From CAZXFH01 sp964640055 (lineage in GTDB: Bacteria; Fidelibacterota; UBA2242; JAFGTP01), in assembly GCA_964640055.1 (NCBI GenBank), contig CAZXFH010000001.1:72053-136052 (forward strand): a stretch of DNA of 64,000 nt, given 5' to 3'. Shown here in pieces: positions 28,268-38,496 of the stretch. The notes beneath the pieces are model-generated. The model did not search any database, had not been told where the DNA came from, and saw only the letters and a program-made list of their open reading frames with translations. A program made the translations under genes and the position numbers. How positions within the stretch are numbered: the first letter of the stretch is position 1; each line of letters opens with the position of its first letter.

Positions 28268-29260
28268 TTAAGGAACTTGTACACTGTCCAGAATGCGTTT
28301 AATAATATCTTCGCTGGTGACTTCCTCGGCCTCAGCCTCAAAAGTTAAAATAATCCGATGTCGCATCACATCCCAGATGACATCTCTGATATCCTCCGGG
28401 GTTACATAGCCACGCCCCTGGAGAAAGGCCTTGGCTTTACCAGCCAGAGTAAGATAAATAGAGGCTCGCGGGGAAGCCCCATAATCAATTAAATCTTTCA
28501 AATCTGCCAACTGATATTGAGCCGGCTCACGGGTGGCAAAGACCAGATCAATGATATAGTTATGGATCTTGCGGTCAATATAGATGTCATTGACAATTTT
28601 ACGGGCCTTACGCACCGACTCTGGTGTAACCACCGATTTGACCTTGATCTGTTTTTCTGTTTTGGCCATCCGGTTGATAATTTCCAATTCTTCGGATTTA
28701 CTGGGATAATCGATAACGACCTTTAACATAAAGCGGTCTACCTGGGCTTCGGGTAATGGATAGGTTCCCTCCTGTTCAATGGGGTTCTGGGTGGCTAATA
28801 CCAGAAAAGGATCATCTAAAATGTGCGAGCTTTCCCCAATAGAAACCTGTCGTTCCTGCATGGCTTCCAGTAAAGCAGACTGAACCTTGGCAGGCGAACG
28901 ATTGATCTCATCAGCCAGGATGATATTACTAAAGATCGGTCCCTTTTTGGTCTCAAAACTACCGGTTTTTTGATTGTAAATCAGGGTCCCGATTAAATCA
29001 GCCGGCAATAGATCGGGAGTAAATTGTATGCGCCGGAATGTGGCCTTGATTGTACTCGCCAATGTACTGACTGTCAATGACTTAGCTAATCCAGGTACTC
29101 CTTCCAGAAGGATATGTCCGTTACACAGCAGGCCGATAATAAGCCTTTCGACCATTCTGTCCTGACCGACAATCACCTGTTTAATTTCGTTACGGATCGT
29201 ATTTAAGAAAGTACTCTCCTGCTCGATGCGTTCATTGAGTTCAGAAAGGTTAAAGGCCAT
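28268..29260 (-). CDS. MoxR family AAA+ ATPase
   Basis: 330 residues. Walker A is GVPGLAKS, Walker B is IILADEINRSPAKVQSALLE, and sensor 1 lies in LVLATQNPIEQEGTYPLPEAQ, all diagnostic of MoxR ATPases. These are chaperone-like machines that insert cofactors or remodel partners with VWA or DUF58 proteins. GAGGTG precedes the ATG. It heads the operon with the DUF58 and BatD-like genes. Confidence 0.93.
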   Translation of the reverse strand: MAFNLSELNERIEQESTFLNTIRNEIKQVIVGQDRMVERLIIGLLCNGHILLEGVPGLAKSLTVSTLASTIKATFRRIQFTPDLLPADLIGTLIYNQKTGSFETKKGPIFSNIILADEINRSPAKVQSALLEAMQERQVSIGESSHILDDPFLVLATQNPIEQEGTYPLPEAQVDRFMLKVVIDYPSKSEELEIINRMAKTEKQIKVKSVVTPESVRKARKIVNDIYIDRKIHNYIIDLVFATREPAQYQLADLKDLIDYGASPRASIYLTLAGKAKAFLQGRGYVTPEDIRDVIWDVMRHRIILTFEAEAEEVTSEDIIKRILDSVQVP

Positions 29261-29327
29261 ACTGATAACACCTCTATTTTTGCTGAATTAATTATTTGAC
29301 AATTGTTGATCCCTGAAAAATCAATGA

Positions 29328-29825
29328 TTAATCATTGATCCCTTCTAATTGAGGTATCTGGTCCAGGGATTTACCCAGGTGATCCATCTCCCATTTTGCC
29401 GATTGGACCAGCATATGTTGGGGATAGATCTGGATAAATTCCTGATAATGTTGACGCGCTTTATCGAAATCTTCCAGATCATTGGCATAAATGTAGCCAA
29501 TCATAAACTTGGCGTTAGGTGTTTTGGCTGAATCAGGATATTTCTTAATGATCTCCTGATATATTTTAATGGCGTTTTTTTGCTCGTTTAAATTATTTTT
29601 CTTGATCTCTGCCGCGGCAAACAGGGCTTTGATGGCTAAAGAATCCTGAGGATATGTTTCCGCCAGGTTAAGATACTGTTCCACGGCTCCTTCATAATTT
29701 CCGGTATCAAACAGAGCCACCGCAGAATCCCAATAGCCTTGCGGTGTTTTGATCTGTTTTTGGGTACAGCCTATTATTAATAATAATACCGAAAAGAGTA
29801 AGACAAAGACTAGTTTGGCTTTCAT
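29328..29825 (-). CDS. TPR-containing lipoprotein (BamD/CpoB-like)
   Basis: 165 residues with a lipobox ending IIGC (Cys20). The mature part has about three TPR-like helix pairs: YWDSAVALFDTGNYEGAVEQ, YPQDSLAIKALFAAAEI and YPDSAKTPNAKFMIGYIYAN. It resembles BamD or CpoB-type periplasmic scaffolds but is shorter than BamD. GGAGGGAA precedes the ATG. It may help outer-membrane assembly, in keeping with the TamA and TamB genes nearby, but that is inference. Confidence 0.75.
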   Translation of the reverse strand: MKAKLVFVLLFSVLLLIIGCTQKQIKTPQGYWDSAVALFDTGNYEGAVEQYLNLAETYPQDSLAIKALFAAAEIKKNNLNEQKNAIKIYQEIIKKYPDSAKTPNAKFMIGYIYANDLEDFDKARQHYQEFIQIYPQHMLVQSAKWEMDHLGKSLDQIPQLEGIND

Positions 29826-29971
29826 GCCGACAGTTCCCTCCTATAATAACTTTTATTCATTCTTTCAAATTCAAGGCCAATTAGCGGGGATAATTTATCA
29901 GAATAAATGGTTCTGCCAAAATTAAATATCAGGTTTTCTACTGAAAATATGTTAATTTGTTCCCTGTGGTC

Positions 29972-32587
29972 TTATTCCTTTTTAAAAATAAGGTTGCCTT
30001 GATCCATATCGATCTTAACCGTATCTCCATCCATAAATTCTCCGGCCAGGATCTTTTCGGATAAGGGATCCAAAAGTCGCTTTTGAATAGTTCTTTTAAC
30101 CGGACGGGCACCATAGACCGGATCCCAGCTCTCTTTAGCAATAGTCTGCAAGGTCTGATCGGATAATTTCACCTGGATTCCCCGCGATTTTATCCGAGTA
30201 ATCAAGCGAGAAAACTGGAGGGCCACTATTTTTTCAATCTGTTCCGGGAGTAAGGGCATAAATACGATTACCTCGTCCACCCGGTTTAAAAATTCCGGTT
30301 TCAGTTGTGACTTCAGTTCAGCCATAACCGTATTTTTGATGGCTACATACTTTTCATCAATATTGGCCCGGGATACATCACTGGTTTGCTGCATAATGGC
30401 CTGAGATCCCAAATTGGAAGTCATGATGATAATGGTATTTTTAAAATTGACCACATGTCCTTTGTTATCGGTTAAGCGGCCGTCTTCCATGACCTGGAGT
30501 AAAATATTAAAGACATCCGTATGAGCCTTCTCAATTTCATCTAACAGTATCACAGCATAGGGGTGGCGCCGGACAGCCTCGCTCAACTGTCCACCTTCAT
30601 CATAGCCCACATATCCCGGCGGAGCACCAATTAAGCGGGCAACCGAATGTTTTTCCATATATTCCGACATGTCTATCCGCACCATGGCATCTTCATCATT
30701 AAACAAAAATTCAGCCAGGGTTTTGGCCAATTCAGTCTTACCGACACCGGTGGAGCCGGTAAAAATAAAACTGGCTAGCGGACGTTCTTCATCCTGTAAA
30801 CCAGCCCGGGCCCGGCGGACGGCATTGGAGACTGCTTTAACTGCCTGATCCTGTCCAACTACTCGCTTATGTAATTGAGCTTCCATATTTAACAATTTCT
30901 GTCGCTCACCGGCCATCAGTTTAGAAACGGGGATATTGGTCCATTTGGAAATAATCTCGGCAATATCCTCATCAGTGACCTCTTCCCGGACTAAATGTCG
31001 CTCTTGCTGATGCTGTTCCAGTTTTCTTTTCTCTTCTTCCAGATCCTTATTTAACTTGACCAACTCCTCGTGTCTTAAGCGAGCAGCCTTTTCCCAGTTA
31101 CCTTCCCGTTCGGCTTGTTCGGCAGCCAGGCGTGCCTCCTCAATCTGTTTTTTGAGATCATTAACATACTGCAGCCGTTTTTTTTCATCCTCCCACCGGT
31201 CTCGCAGGGCAGCTGCTTTTTCTTTCAATTGCGGTAGTTCCTTTTGAATTTTTTCATACCGCTGACGTGATTTCTTGATTTCTTTTTCCTTGGCAAGGGC
31301 ATGACTTTCCACTTCCAACCGGCTGATTTTACGTTCCAGCTCATCCAACTCAGCCGGTGCGGAATCAATTTGCAAACGCAAGCGGCTGGCTGCTTCATCG
31401 ATCAGATCAATGGCTTTATCCGGCAGAAACCGCTCAGTAAGATAACGCGCCGATAATTCCACGGCCGCCACAACCGCTGTATCCTTGATACGAATTCCAT
31501 GGTGGATTTCATAACGCTCTTTAATTCCCCGCAGAATAGATATCGCATCAGTAATGGAGGGCTCCTCTATCTGGATGGGCTGAAAACGGCGCTCCAAGGC
31601 TTTATCTTTTTCAATATACTTACGGTATTCATCCACGGTGGTAGCGCCTATACAGCGCAATTCACCGCGAGCCAGGGCCGGTTTCAGTAAATTGGACGCA
31701 TCAACAGCGCCTTCGGCAGCACCGGCTCCCACCACGGTATGTATTTCATCTACGAAAAGGATAATGGTACCCTCTGCCTCGCTGATCTCCTTGATAACCG
31801 ATTTGAGCCGATCCTCAAATTCACCCCTGAATTTTGCCCCGGCGATTAAGGCGCCCATATCCAGAGCCATAATCCGCTTGTTCTTAATGCCTTCCGGAAC
31901 ATCACCGCTGGTAATCCGCAGTGCAATTCCCTCAGCTATAGCGGTTTTACCAACGCCCGGATCTCCAATCAGCACGGGATTATTTTTAGTACGACGGGAT
32001 AGAACTTGCAGGGTACGCCGGATCTCTTCTTCCCTACCGATAACAGGATCCAATTTTCCTTTCCGGGCTAGTTGGTTAAGGTCACGGCAATACCGTTTTA
32101 AGGCTTGATATTTATCTTCCGGGGTTTGATCCTTGACCCGTTGTGAGCCACGGATCTCTTTTAAGCCATCCAGCAGGGTTTTTTCTGTAACACCGAATTT
32201 CTTCAGGAGCGATTTCAAATCCCCTCTGGCATCGGCCTGCAAGGCCAGAACCAAATGTTCCGCAGAAATATATTCATCCTGAAATTGTTGGGCAAATTTC
32301 TCCGCCCGTGCCATTAGCTGGTTAGACGCATCGCTCAGGTAGGCCTGTCCCACGGCGCCGGTCACCGTTGGTAAACTATCCAGCAATTGTACGGCTTCCT
32401 GATTGAATTGATCCAGATTGCCAACTACCTTCTTTAGCAGGATGAGTCCCACATTTTCCGGAGTTTGTAAGATTCCATTTAAGAAATGAACCGGCTGAAT
32501 CTGTTGATGGGAATTGTTTTGTGCGATTTCCATCGTATGCTTGATGACCTCTTGGGCTTTTATGGTAAATTTATCGAACGCTAACAT
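29972..32587 (-). CDS. clpB: ATP-dependent disaggregase ClpB
   Basis: 871 residues, the full length for ClpB. An N-terminal Clp repeat domain is followed by AAA+ domain 1 (GDPGVGKTAIAEG; Walker B IILFVDEIHTVVGAG), the long coiled-coil M-domain (about 410-530, rich in Glu, Lys and Arg) that separates ClpB from ClpA, and AAA+ domain 2 (GSTGVGKTELAK; VILLDEIEKAH). With DnaK it rescues aggregated proteins under stress. AAGGAG lies 7 bases before the ATG. No CIRCE or other heat-shock element is visible in the 36 bases before it. Confidence 0.96.
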   Translation of the reverse strand: MLAFDKFTIKAQEVIKHTMEIAQNNSHQQIQPVHFLNGILQTPENVGLILLKKVVGNLDQFNQEAVQLLDSLPTVTGAVGQAYLSDASNQLMARAEKFAQQFQDEYISAEHLVLALQADARGDLKSLLKKFGVTEKTLLDGLKEIRGSQRVKDQTPEDKYQALKRYCRDLNQLARKGKLDPVIGREEEIRRTLQVLSRRTKNNPVLIGDPGVGKTAIAEGIALRITSGDVPEGIKNKRIMALDMGALIAGAKFRGEFEDRLKSVIKEISEAEGTIILFVDEIHTVVGAGAAEGAVDASNLLKPALARGELRCIGATTVDEYRKYIEKDKALERRFQPIQIEEPSITDAISILRGIKERYEIHHGIRIKDTAVVAAVELSARYLTERFLPDKAIDLIDEAASRLRLQIDSAPAELDELERKISRLEVESHALAKEKEIKKSRQRYEKIQKELPQLKEKAAALRDRWEDEKKRLQYVNDLKKQIEEARLAAEQAEREGNWEKAARLRHEELVKLNKDLEEEKRKLEQHQQERHLVREEVTDEDIAEIISKWTNIPVSKLMAGERQKLLNMEAQLHKRVVGQDQAVKAVSNAVRRARAGLQDEERPLASFIFTGSTGVGKTELAKTLAEFLFNDEDAMVRIDMSEYMEKHSVARLIGAPPGYVGYDEGGQLSEAVRRHPYAVILLDEIEKAHTDVFNILLQVMEDGRLTDNKGHVVNFKNTIIIMTSNLGSQAIMQQTSDVSRANIDEKYVAIKNTVMAELKSQLKPEFLNRVDEVIVFMPLLPEQIEKIVALQFSRLITRIKSRGIQVKLSDQTLQTIAKESWDPVYGARPVKRTIQKRLLDPLSEKILAGEFMDGDTVKIDMDQGNLIFKKE

Positions 32588-32600
32588 TGCTTAACTCCTT

Positions 32601-32638
32601 TTTTATCTTCAAAAACCTTATGTTTAAAAAGCATAAGG
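32601..32638 (-). terminator. Weak hairpin between tamA and clpB
   Basis: CCTTATG (32616-32622) pairs with CATAAGG (32632-32638) over seven bases with a nine-base loop. On the minus strand the hairpin overlaps the tamA stop codon and is followed by TTTTT. It is weak and AT-rich and could be a partial terminator or attenuator before clpB. Confidence 0.3.
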
Positions 32639-34459
32639 AATGGCAAAATGAATTTGCCAGGGATTCTCAATTTCATTTTTAAACCGGGGGTTAATTATTT
32701 TTGCATAATCAACCCGTACCGGTCCTAAAGGAGAAGCAATTGTTACGCCAAACCCCACATCCCAGCGATATGTCGTCTCAAATAGTGACGAAATGTCAGG
32801 AACAAGATTACCACCGTCTACAAATATCTCTCCGCCAATACGCCAAAAAAGCGGAAAGCGTAATTCTATATTGGTTAATATTTTTAAATCATCACCATCC
32901 GGATCGAAGCGTCGCAGGGTCCACCCTCTTAAACTGGTCTCTCCGCCCAAAAAGAATTTTTCATATGCCGGGGTTGTCTCTCCGGATGGAAAAGTATCCA
33001 TCCAGCCCACTTTCCCGCGATAGGCAAGCACCACTTCGCCAAAGAGGGTGATATATTGACTATAAGCAGTTTCAAATTTATAATAATCCTGAGTACCCCC
33101 TAAAATTGATCCCACTATCTTACTGTCAAAAGTAAATACAGTGCCTTGTGACGGAAACAGAAAATTATCGCGGTAATCCCGTCTTAAGGTGATTTTGAGG
33201 GATCTTTCCTGCTCTTTATCCAGCTGGATAGTATTCTGTTTAGCGACCTGGTAAATATATTGAATACCTTGAACTCCAATTCCACTTTTAAAATATAGAC
33301 GTCTATCAGGTTGGACAATTAAGGACGCTTCGCCACCGTAACTGGTTTTTTCATTTTCATCCTGTACTTGATTTTGAACGAACAGGCGAAAAAGATTAGA
33401 GGACCGGAATCCGAACATCCAGGGTTCAATATAGGCTATTTCCACCTCGCTGTTGGGTTGCGTCAAAATATCGGTCAAATTCAGCGCTGTACTGAGGCGG
33501 GTACTCAAGCGGTTCCCCCGCCCGGAAAGGTTGCGATTTATCCATTCCCCTTTGACATTGAAAGTTGTATAGGGTTCACTTCCACTACTCACGCCCCGGT
33601 CCTGTCCAAAACCGATATTCAAGCCCAGATGCCGCATATCAAGTTCACGGACGTAAACATGCAAATCCAGGGTATGCGCAGTTGTGTCAATATTAGTGAT
33701 TTCAATATTTACATTGGAAAAAAGACCGGTTTGGAAAATATGTTTTTTCGACAACTCCAGTTTATCCCTTGAGAAAAGATCACCGGAGCCTAAAACAAGT
33801 TCCCTTCGGACAGACTTCTGTTTCACCTTATCATTCTGAAAAATACGGATATTATCAATCCGCATGGTGGCATTTTCATCTATAAAGATCCGTAATTCAA
33901 TATTTTGACTGATCTTTAATGAATCTGAAACCTGTGCCAGCGGTTTGCCTATATTGGCATAGGCCCGTTTGATTCTTTTTATGCCCTCCCGAATTATTAA
34001 GGGATTGTAGGGAGTATCTGTTTTATGATCCAGTAAGTCGAGGATATGTTTTCTGGAAAATTTTTGATTGCCCTGAATCTCAATATTTTCCAGGAAATAT
34101 TGTTTTCCTTCGGCAACTCTGAAAAATATATCTACCTCACCTCCCGGAGATACAACAAAGGAATCTTCAACTGTACAGTTCAAATACCCCTGTTTAACAT
34201 ACACGGTTTCAATTGTCAGCCGGTCCAATTCAATCAGCCGGCGGGTGAAAGTAGTGCTGCGCATCAATTCCTTTTCCTTCAGGTTTAATTCCTTTTTTAA
34301 CTTCCGGTCGGAAATAACTTGATTACCTCTGATTTGAATATTGCGCACACCGTATTTAGACGCTTTGAATTGATTTTGACCGGAAACATTCATCCAGCTT
34401 AAAATAATGCACAGAGTTATCCAACATTGCTTACGAATAAGAGAGTTTATATTTATCAA
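32624..34459 (-). CDS. tamA: Outer-membrane assembly protein TamA/BamA family
   Basis: 611 residues. A signal peptide ends near NVSGQNQ. POTRA-like repeats cover about 35-270 (VRNIQIRGNQVISDRKL, then IEIQGNQKFSRKHIL, then IRIFQNDKVKQKSV). A 16-stranded Omp85 barrel (about 275-611) has the conserved lid-loop region FFLGGETSLRGWTLRRFD and the terminal motif ending FAIPYAF. It is shorter than BamA and overlaps tamB by four bases, which favours TamA over BamA. TamA and TamB together move lipids or proteins to the outer membrane. Confidence 0.88.
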   Translation of the reverse strand: MININSLIRKQCWITLCIILSWMNVSGQNQFKASKYGVRNIQIRGNQVISDRKLKKELNLKEKELMRSTTFTRRLIELDRLTIETVYVKQGYLNCTVEDSFVVSPGGEVDIFFRVAEGKQYFLENIEIQGNQKFSRKHILDLLDHKTDTPYNPLIIREGIKRIKRAYANIGKPLAQVSDSLKISQNIELRIFIDENATMRIDNIRIFQNDKVKQKSVRRELVLGSGDLFSRDKLELSKKHIFQTGLFSNVNIEITNIDTTAHTLDLHVYVRELDMRHLGLNIGFGQDRGVSSGSEPYTTFNVKGEWINRNLSGRGNRLSTRLSTALNLTDILTQPNSEVEIAYIEPWMFGFRSSNLFRLFVQNQVQDENEKTSYGGEASLIVQPDRRLYFKSGIGVQGIQYIYQVAKQNTIQLDKEQERSLKITLRRDYRDNFLFPSQGTVFTFDSKIVGSILGGTQDYYKFETAYSQYITLFGEVVLAYRGKVGWMDTFPSGETTPAYEKFFLGGETSLRGWTLRRFDPDGDDLKILTNIELRFPLFWRIGGEIFVDGGNLVPDISSLFETTYRWDVGFGVTIASPLGPVRVDYAKIINPRFKNEIENPWQIHFAIPYAF

Positions 34460-37400
34460 TAGTTATGTCTTATTTTGTAATTGATATGAAACAATCCATT
34501 TTCATCAATCCGGCCTTCCAAGGAGGTATTTCTGTCCAGATAGTATTGAAGACCAACTTGCTGATTGGGTTCAACCAAAGAAAAGTTACGTTCATAAGTG
34601 ATATATAAATTGGAAGATACCTTTTGACCTAGCAAAATGCTCCAGTCACCCGGCTGTTGATTACTGAACAGGTCGCCTTGTGTACGCAGCTGAAACTCAT
34701 CTAAGCCGCTGATTTCACTGATTCTTCTTTCCAACTGTCGCTCGAAATAGCTCCCGAAGATATTCAGCGCTCCCGATGAAATACTGGATTCATCGAGAGT
34801 CATCCCGCCGGATGTACCGGTCCGGCTCAAAATTCTAAGGATGTCACTTTGGGTATACTGATCAGATTCGAATTGGAGAACCGGTTTTTCCAAATCACCG
34901 GTCAGCCGCACAGCTACAATTTCTTCCTCTTCCGTAGAAATGCTCTCACTGGTGTTGGCCGGAACATAAGAAGTGAGATTTAAGCGGGCCTGGATATCCA
35001 ATTGCGGATTAAACTCTGTCGGGTCAAAAATGATTGAACCGGTCAAATCAGTAAATTCCCACCCGTAATAGTAGAAGCTGCCCCTGCGCACATTCAAATC
35101 CCCTGAATAGCGCCAAGGTTCCTGTCCATTTTGAATTAACCAGATCTCGCCTTCTAATTCACAATCCAGCTGGCTATTCCGAAAATAGAGATTCCCCGGA
35201 GCTATAACGTGCAGATTCTTCCTGACATGGGTATCACTGCTGCTCTCAGCTCCAATCAGATCCTCCTTACCGGTGAATTCACTGCGAATCACAAACTCTG
35301 ATACTTCCACATCCCCTTCAATATCAATCGTATCTTGCCCGAGAACAGCGAGTTCTGCATCCAACACTCCTTCTTCTTCAGCCAGCAAAGTACGTAAATA
35401 GATATGATCACCTTTAAGCGTTAAATTATAGCCGGGATTGAAAAATTCAGTAAAATCAAGCGTTCCCTCTACATGGACATTAGGAGCGCCCTGTGTTTTT
35501 TCAGCATCAGTGAACAGGGAACGAAAAATGCGATTTAATTTTTGGGGGAAAGACCTTAGCTCGCCTGCAGACTGATTCGGTTGCATAAAACCGGTTAAGG
35601 AAACAAGTTCCAACTGATTATTGCTCATTATGCCGCTACCCTCTACTCCGGTGATTAAATTTTCCAGGGAAGATATATCAATAACGCCATTTTTTATATT
35701 CATGTTTCCGTTACGAATGGGGTTACGCATAGTACCTGAGACACTTAAAGCAATATCAAAATCACCGGAAAGTTCTTCCATTTCCTGATTATACCGGGTT
35801 ATGAAAGGCAAGCGCTTTGTATGGGCCATGAAACGCATATTAAGGGGTAATTCTTGGTTGAAACAAAATTGTCCGTGGGCCAAATCCAGTTCTAAAGGTA
35901 AGTGGCCAGCTCCCGAGTATTCATCTGATCCCTCCTTTAAAAACAGATCGGTAAGGATAAGTTTATTTTCTTGGTAGGAACCCTGCGTAAACAAAGTGTC
36001 CCCGCTCAATTTATCATAAATCGGTTCACTTACGCTCAGAACAAAATTTCCATGGAGGTCATTTAGGTAATTATTCAGGGATAGTGAACCGCTTAAAAAG
36101 CCATCTATCTGCTGAGGAATACGCAGGTATCTATTGAGGGTCGTTAAATTAAAATCCCTTAACCGAACTGAAGTATGAAAGGAATCCTGTCCGACCGGTT
36201 CCCAAACAGGATCCTTAAAATCAAAACGGTGATACAAAGCACCGCTGAGTTCAAGAGACCCGCCGGTATGTTCTCTAAGCGCTGCCTGTTCAAATGTTAG
36301 CACAGAATCATGATAATCTGCTTTTAAATGCAATTGGCTAAATAGTTGATCTTGAAACTGTATTTCACGGACACCAAGAGTTAAACTAACTTGCGGTTTA
36401 TCGTGCCGGTACAAATAATGTAGGTCTGCATTTACGACTCCCTCTATATGATAGGCTTTGGGTATAAATAGATTCAAAGGGGACAACATCACATTCCGCA
36501 TATTGATCTTCGTCTCAGTAACATTTCGACCATCGAATTGACCTTGCATTTCCAATATACCTTGATTAAGCGTAAACTTAGTTTGCTCCAGAAATAGAGA
36601 ATCACCCTCCATTTCAATTTTAACGACATCATAACTTCTCAATAAATTATTATCGACTTGCGCAGTAAAGTCATCGATTATTATCGTTTGGTCTTGAACA
36701 ATCTCCGCCGAGGCATTGATGCGCATGTTTTCTCCGCTCATATTGAAGGAGCGGATAACCGTGGTATCTCCCTCAAAACGGATATCAATGGTCAATTCCG
36801 GGATGGGTTGTTCTAAAAATTTTACTTTCCCCTGCTCGGCAGCCAATAAAATCTCTCCGATTCTTTCCTGCCCCTGTTGTATTACCCCAAAGCGAATATC
36901 AGAACGGGCAAACTGCACCAGAGGCAGGCCCAGCTGATCACCTTTAATCCAACCGCGCAGATCAGGTTCCTGTAAATCTCCGGTGGCTTTTACAAAAGCA
37001 TCTAAACGACCAAAGAGTGTATCTACCTTTAAAAAAGTTGAGAAAATATGAACATCACCTGACTGAAGGTATCCCTTTAAATCTATCTGATTGGTATTTA
37101 AGTTGGCCTCACCGATTAATTTCAGGGCGCTAGCGCCAAGATTACAATAGAACGTATCAGGAATAGAAACCAATCCCTGGTCATAGGTTAACTGACCTTT
37201 GATCCGGTCAAAATCCATGGTTTCAAACCGACCATCTTGTAAATTCACGGCTAAATCCATCCCACTGAACTCACTTAGCCCCCCCTGGGTTTCAAAGGCC
37301 AGCTCACCGTTCAGTTTGGTTGACGTCGCTAAGATATTCCAAGCTTGTAGATCAACCTGCTTAACCATCAATTCTCCGGCTAATCCCTGTTTGAAACTGC

Positions 37401-38367
37401 CCCATATTTGCCCCCGGATGGTTTCATGATTGGTTCTGAATCCTAATTCGTCAACCTGAATGCGGTCTCCTGCCAGAGTTCCCTGGACAATGCCTTGATT
37501 GATTGCCCGCTCACGGAACTTCCCCATGTAAGTAAAATCATAGGCCAATGCATCAAAACCATTTAGATTGAGCGTACCGTCCATTTCAATGAAATCTCGG
37601 GTATAAAATAATCCTTTTAACGTGGGAATTGCCTGCGCCAGGAAAATCTGTCCGCTATGCAGATTAATAAGCCCCTTAAAAGGCTCCGTAATTAGATGAC
37701 CGGAGAACTGTAAGTCAATATTTGAATAATTTAATTGTCCCTGATGAATCACGATACTATCCTTTAAAATAGAAAGATTTATTCCGGATGAATAAACGGG
37801 TTCTGAAAAATTATCGCTGGCAAAGGACGCCGTATCAGATAAAATATTAATAGAATCTTGGCCTAAAAAGAGGTCAGCATGAAGCAGATCAGTGTGTATT
37901 GATCTTGTGATTGAACCGTCATCGATATTCAGGGTCAGATCGCGGATACCGATCTCCGGAACAGAAAAAGAGGCTGCATCCGCTTCACTTTTTAATAAGG
38001 ATTTAAGCGTATCAATATCGCCTGGGTAGTCAATCTCGACGCCTTCGATGTATAATCCGCTGATTTGTGGTTTACCACTTAAAAAAGATATAAAATCATA
38101 GCTGATTTCCATGGAATTCAGAGAAAAAACCGTGGTATTGTAAGGCGTGATTAATTTTAATTCCTTGAATTGAAGATGGTTAAACAAACTACCATTTAAC
38201 TGGGCGGCCGTGAATCTTATTCCAATTCTGTTCTTCAGGATTCGATTTATCAAGATTATCGCCGGCGCTTTCCAGTATTGGGTATGAAATAATAAAAAAG
38301 CACCTGTACTCGCTATAAAAAAAGCGAACAATAATATCCATAGCGATATTTTTATCGATCGTCTCAT
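34456..38367 (-). CDS. tamB: Translocation and assembly module TamB (AsmA-like/DUF490)
   Basis: 1303 residues. A single N-terminal membrane helix (about 8-28) is followed by a very long beta-rich periplasmic region of repeating short strands that forms the TamB/AsmA-type lipid-transport groove. The C-terminal DUF490 part is clear (WRYSGDLNVRRGSFYYYGWEFT; EEEIVAVRLTGDLEKPVLQF; YITYERNFSLVEPNQQVGLQ). The length is typical. It is transcribed with tamA (four-base overlap) and is divergent from the hypF promoter region. Confidence 0.92.
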   Translation of the reverse strand: MRRSIKISLWILLFAFFIASTGAFLLFHTQYWKAPAIILINRILKNRIGIRFTAAQLNGSLFNHLQFKELKLITPYNTTVFSLNSMEISYDFISFLSGKPQISGLYIEGVEIDYPGDIDTLKSLLKSEADAASFSVPEIGIRDLTLNIDDGSITRSIHTDLLHADLFLGQDSINILSDTASFASDNFSEPVYSSGINLSILKDSIVIHQGQLNYSNIDLQFSGHLITEPFKGLINLHSGQIFLAQAIPTLKGLFYTRDFIEMDGTLNLNGFDALAYDFTYMGKFRERAINQGIVQGTLAGDRIQVDELGFRTNHETIRGQIWGSFKQGLAGELMVKQVDLQAWNILATSTKLNGELAFETQGGLSEFSGMDLAVNLQDGRFETMDFDRIKGQLTYDQGLVSIPDTFYCNLGASALKLIGEANLNTNQIDLKGYLQSGDVHIFSTFLKVDTLFGRLDAFVKATGDLQEPDLRGWIKGDQLGLPLVQFARSDIRFGVIQQGQERIGEILLAAEQGKVKFLEQPIPELTIDIRFEGDTTVIRSFNMSGENMRINASAEIVQDQTIIIDDFTAQVDNNLLRSYDVVKIEMEGDSLFLEQTKFTLNQGILEMQGQFDGRNVTETKINMRNVMLSPLNLFIPKAYHIEGVVNADLHYLYRHDKPQVSLTLGVREIQFQDQLFSQLHLKADYHDSVLTFEQAALREHTGGSLELSGALYHRFDFKDPVWEPVGQDSFHTSVRLRDFNLTTLNRYLRIPQQIDGFLSGSLSLNNYLNDLHGNFVLSVSEPIYDKLSGDTLFTQGSYQENKLILTDLFLKEGSDEYSGAGHLPLELDLAHGQFCFNQELPLNMRFMAHTKRLPFITRYNQEMEELSGDFDIALSVSGTMRNPIRNGNMNIKNGVIDISSLENLITGVEGSGIMSNNQLELVSLTGFMQPNQSAGELRSFPQKLNRIFRSLFTDAEKTQGAPNVHVEGTLDFTEFFNPGYNLTLKGDHIYLRTLLAEEEGVLDAELAVLGQDTIDIEGDVEVSEFVIRSEFTGKEDLIGAESSSDTHVRKNLHVIAPGNLYFRNSQLDCELEGEIWLIQNGQEPWRYSGDLNVRRGSFYYYGWEFTDLTGSIIFDPTEFNPQLDIQARLNLTSYVPANTSESISTEEEEIVAVRLTGDLEKPVLQFESDQYTQSDILRILSRTGTSGGMTLDESSISSGALNIFGSYFERQLERRISEISGLDEFQLRTQGDLFSNQQPGDWSILLGQKVSSNLYITYERNFSLVEPNQQVGLQYYLDRNTSLEGRIDENGLFHINYKIRHNY

Positions 38368-38395
38368 CCCGAGAAAATTACTTAAGACTTAATAA

Positions 38396-38424
38396 TTGTC
38401 AAAGGTTTAATAAACCTTAAATAT
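38396..38424 (+). promoter_or_regulatory. Candidate hypF promoter with palindromic spacer
   Basis: TTGTCA (38396-38401) is followed by a 17-bp palindrome AAGGTTTAATAAACCTT (38402-38418) and then AAATAT (38419-38424). The palindrome fills the whole -35/-10 spacer, the layout seen for repressor or MerR-type operators. It lies about 75 bases before hypF, and tamB is divergent on the other side. The -10 match is poor, so this is only a candidate. Confidence 0.3.
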
Positions 38425-38496
38425 ATATTGATGCTTTTATTCCGATCAGGTCCAATTCACTTGATTGATTAATTACCATTCACTAATATACTGACG

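Noticed and set aside
32588..32623. CIRCE-type heat-shock operator before clpB
   Set aside because: No TTAGCACTC/GAGTGCTAA-like repeat is present.
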